Shown: piece by piece, positions 52,170 to 53,207 of the stretch
Position numbering within the stretch: position 1 is the stretch's first letter
Layout of the letters: the number at the start of each line of letters is the position of its first letter
Assembly (NCBI GenBank): GCA_001795535.1
Contig: MGPK01000068.1
Coordinates: 48,840-102,046, forward strand
Source: Deltaproteobacteria bacterium GWA2_54_12
GTDB lineage: Bacteria > Desulfobacterota > GWC2-55-46
Direction: 5' to 3'
DNA: 53,207 nt
Made by a program: the position numbers and the translations under genes
The notes under the pieces: generated by a model
Seen by the model: the letters and a program-made list of their open reading frames with translations, nothing else
Told to the model about the DNA's origin: nothing
Databases searched by the model: none

Positions 52170-53207
52170 TTATACAGACGCCAGTTTTGTTTTGTAAAAC
52201 GGGAACCTGACGCACAGTTCCTTTACCTCGGCCTTTATCGCCTCGAGGGCGGCTTCATTGCTCCTGTTCTGCAAAGCCCTATCTATGAACCCGGCGATGA
52301 GCTTCATCTCGGGCTCTTTCATGCCCTTTGTAGTGGCAGCTGGTACGCCCACCCTGATGCCGCTGGTGACGAACGGGCTCCTGGTCTCAAAGGGTATCGT
52401 GTTCTTGTTGACCGTGATTCCGGCCTTGCCAAGGGCCTCTTCGGCTTCTTTGCCGGTTATGTCCTGCTTGGTCAAATCCATGAGCATGAGGTGATTGTCG
52501 GTTCCGCCGGACACCAGGCTGTAATCCTTGGCCACAAGCTCCTCTGAAAGGATCTTTGCGTTCTTCAAAACCTGCGTCTGATAAGCGGTGAACGACGGCA
52601 GGAGAGCCTCTTTGAAGGCGACCGCCTTGGCCGCTATGACGTGCATGAGCGGGCCGCCCTGGATGCCAGGGAATATCTGCTTGTCAACGGCCTTGGCGAA
52701 CTCTTCACGGCACATAATCATGCCGCTTCTCGGGCCGCGAAGGGTCTTGTGCGTGGTCGTGGTCACGAACTCGGCATAAGGCACCGGGCTCGGGTGCAGG
52801 CCGGTTGCGACAAGCCCGGCTATATGGGCTATGTCGACCATTACCTTCGCGCCAACCTCGTCGGCTATTTCCCTGAACGCCTTGAAGTCTATGACTCTCG
52901 GGTAGGCGCTGGCGCCGACCACGATGAGCTTGGGTTTGTTTTCTTTCGCAAGCGACCGCACCTGGTCCATGTCGAGGCGCTGGTTGTCGGGGCGCACCCC
53001 GTAAAATACGATGTTATAGAGCTGGCCGGAGAAGTTCACCGGGCTTCCGTGCGTAAGATGGCCGCCGTGGGAAAGGTTCATGCCCATGACAGTGTCTCCG
53101 GGCTTTACAGTGGCGAGATAAACTGCCATGTTGGCCTGCGAGCCGGAGTGGGGCTGGACATTCACATGGTCCGCGCCGAAAAGCTTTTTCGCCCTCTCTA
53201 TGGCGAG
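52170..53207 (-). CDS. glyA: Serine hydroxymethyltransferase, C-terminal part (runs off the window)
   Basis: 345 codons are in the window; the 5' end lies beyond 53207 (the frame reads [20 protein letters not shown] up to the edge, so no start is claimed). [37 protein letters not shown] and [16 protein letters not shown] with PLP Lys, then [17 protein letters not shown]. It converts Ser and tetrahydrofolate to Gly and methylene-THF. Closed by a strong terminator. Confidence 0.97.
   Translation of the reverse strand, partial: LAIERAKKLFGADHVNVQPHSGSQANMAVYLATVKPGDTVMGMNLSHGGHLTHGSPVNFSGQLYNIVFYGVRPDNQRLDMDQVRSLAKENKPKLIVVGASAYPRVIDFKAFREIADEVGAKVMVDIAHIAGLVATGLHPSPVPYAEFVTTTTHKTLRGPRSGMIMCREEFAKAVDKQIFPGIQGGPLMHVIAAKAVAFKEALLPSFTAYQTQVLKNAKILSEELVAKDYSLVSGGTDNHLMLMDLTKQDITGKEAEEALGKAGITVNKNTIPFETRSPFVTSGIRVGVPAATTKGMKEPEMKLIAGFIDRALQNRSNEAALEAIKAEVKELCVRFPFYKTKLASV

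Overview
The window looks like a chromosomal stretch from a GC-rich Gram-negative bacterium, most plausibly a deltaproteobacterium (Desulfobacterota in the wide sense). The block thrS-infC-rpmI-rplT-pheS-pheT-ihfA-merR, ihfA itself, a lipobox lipoprotein, mtgA and the alaC-hom-thrC-apgM-like order all fit that group. The placement is an inference from gene order and protein style; Nitrospirota-like lineages are not excluded. Nearly all genes lie on the minus strand.

Layout. (1) 1-3571 is the end of a surface-polysaccharide region. It holds the 5' end of a methyltransferase, an AT-rich island with a multi-pass membrane protein, a broken second copy of the methyltransferase start, and a CDP-tyvelose-epimerase-like gene. 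(2) 3826-11800 is the translation block: tRNA-Pro(GGG), merR, ihfA, pheT, pheS, rplT, rpmI, infC, thrS and tRNA-Val(GAC). infC probably starts at AUA, and a MITE-like repeat sits between pheS and pheT. (3) 12087-18525 holds two convergent GT-C type glycosyltransferases and a two-gene membrane sensor/histidine kinase unit. (4) 18657-34882 is a 16-gene co-directional cluster, mostly with overlapping or abutting genes: epimerase, B12 radical SAM protein, two GT4 and four CgeB-like glycosyltransferases, SRPBCC protein, nucleotidyltransferase, methyltransferase, beta-xylosidase-like protein, PIG-L deacetylase, GNAT, a phosphoribosyltransferase-kinase-like fusion and a PHP phosphoesterase. (5) 35524-37839 is an endonuclease/exonuclease/phosphatase plus phospholipase D pair. 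(6) 37889-40515 is a DEAD-box RNA helicase and four tiny membrane-protein genes. (7) 41197-43349 is a lexA-DUF6504-like-dinB SOS operon with its own operator. (8) 43396-44812 is a DUF2846-like lipoprotein and mtgA. (9) 45027-50887 is lipA-alaC-hom-thrC and a phosphoglycerate-mutase-like gene that is probably the homoserine kinase. (10) 51387-53207 holds a zinc-ribbon protein, a DUF3343 protein and the 3' part of glyA, with a duplicated structured intergenic element.

The strongest candidate for something undescribed is the cluster at 18657-34882. It carries enzymes to make, transfer, de-N-acetylate, methylate and acylate sugars, but no Wzx, Wzy or ABC exporter. Its beta-xylosidase-like protein appears to be a naturally circularly permuted TIM barrel: the acid/base motif is at residues 8-12, and the strands that normally precede it are at the C terminus. 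A second candidate is the run of four tiny single-helix membrane proteins at 39640-40515, three of which share a core. No CRISPR array, transposase, integrase or phage gene was seen.
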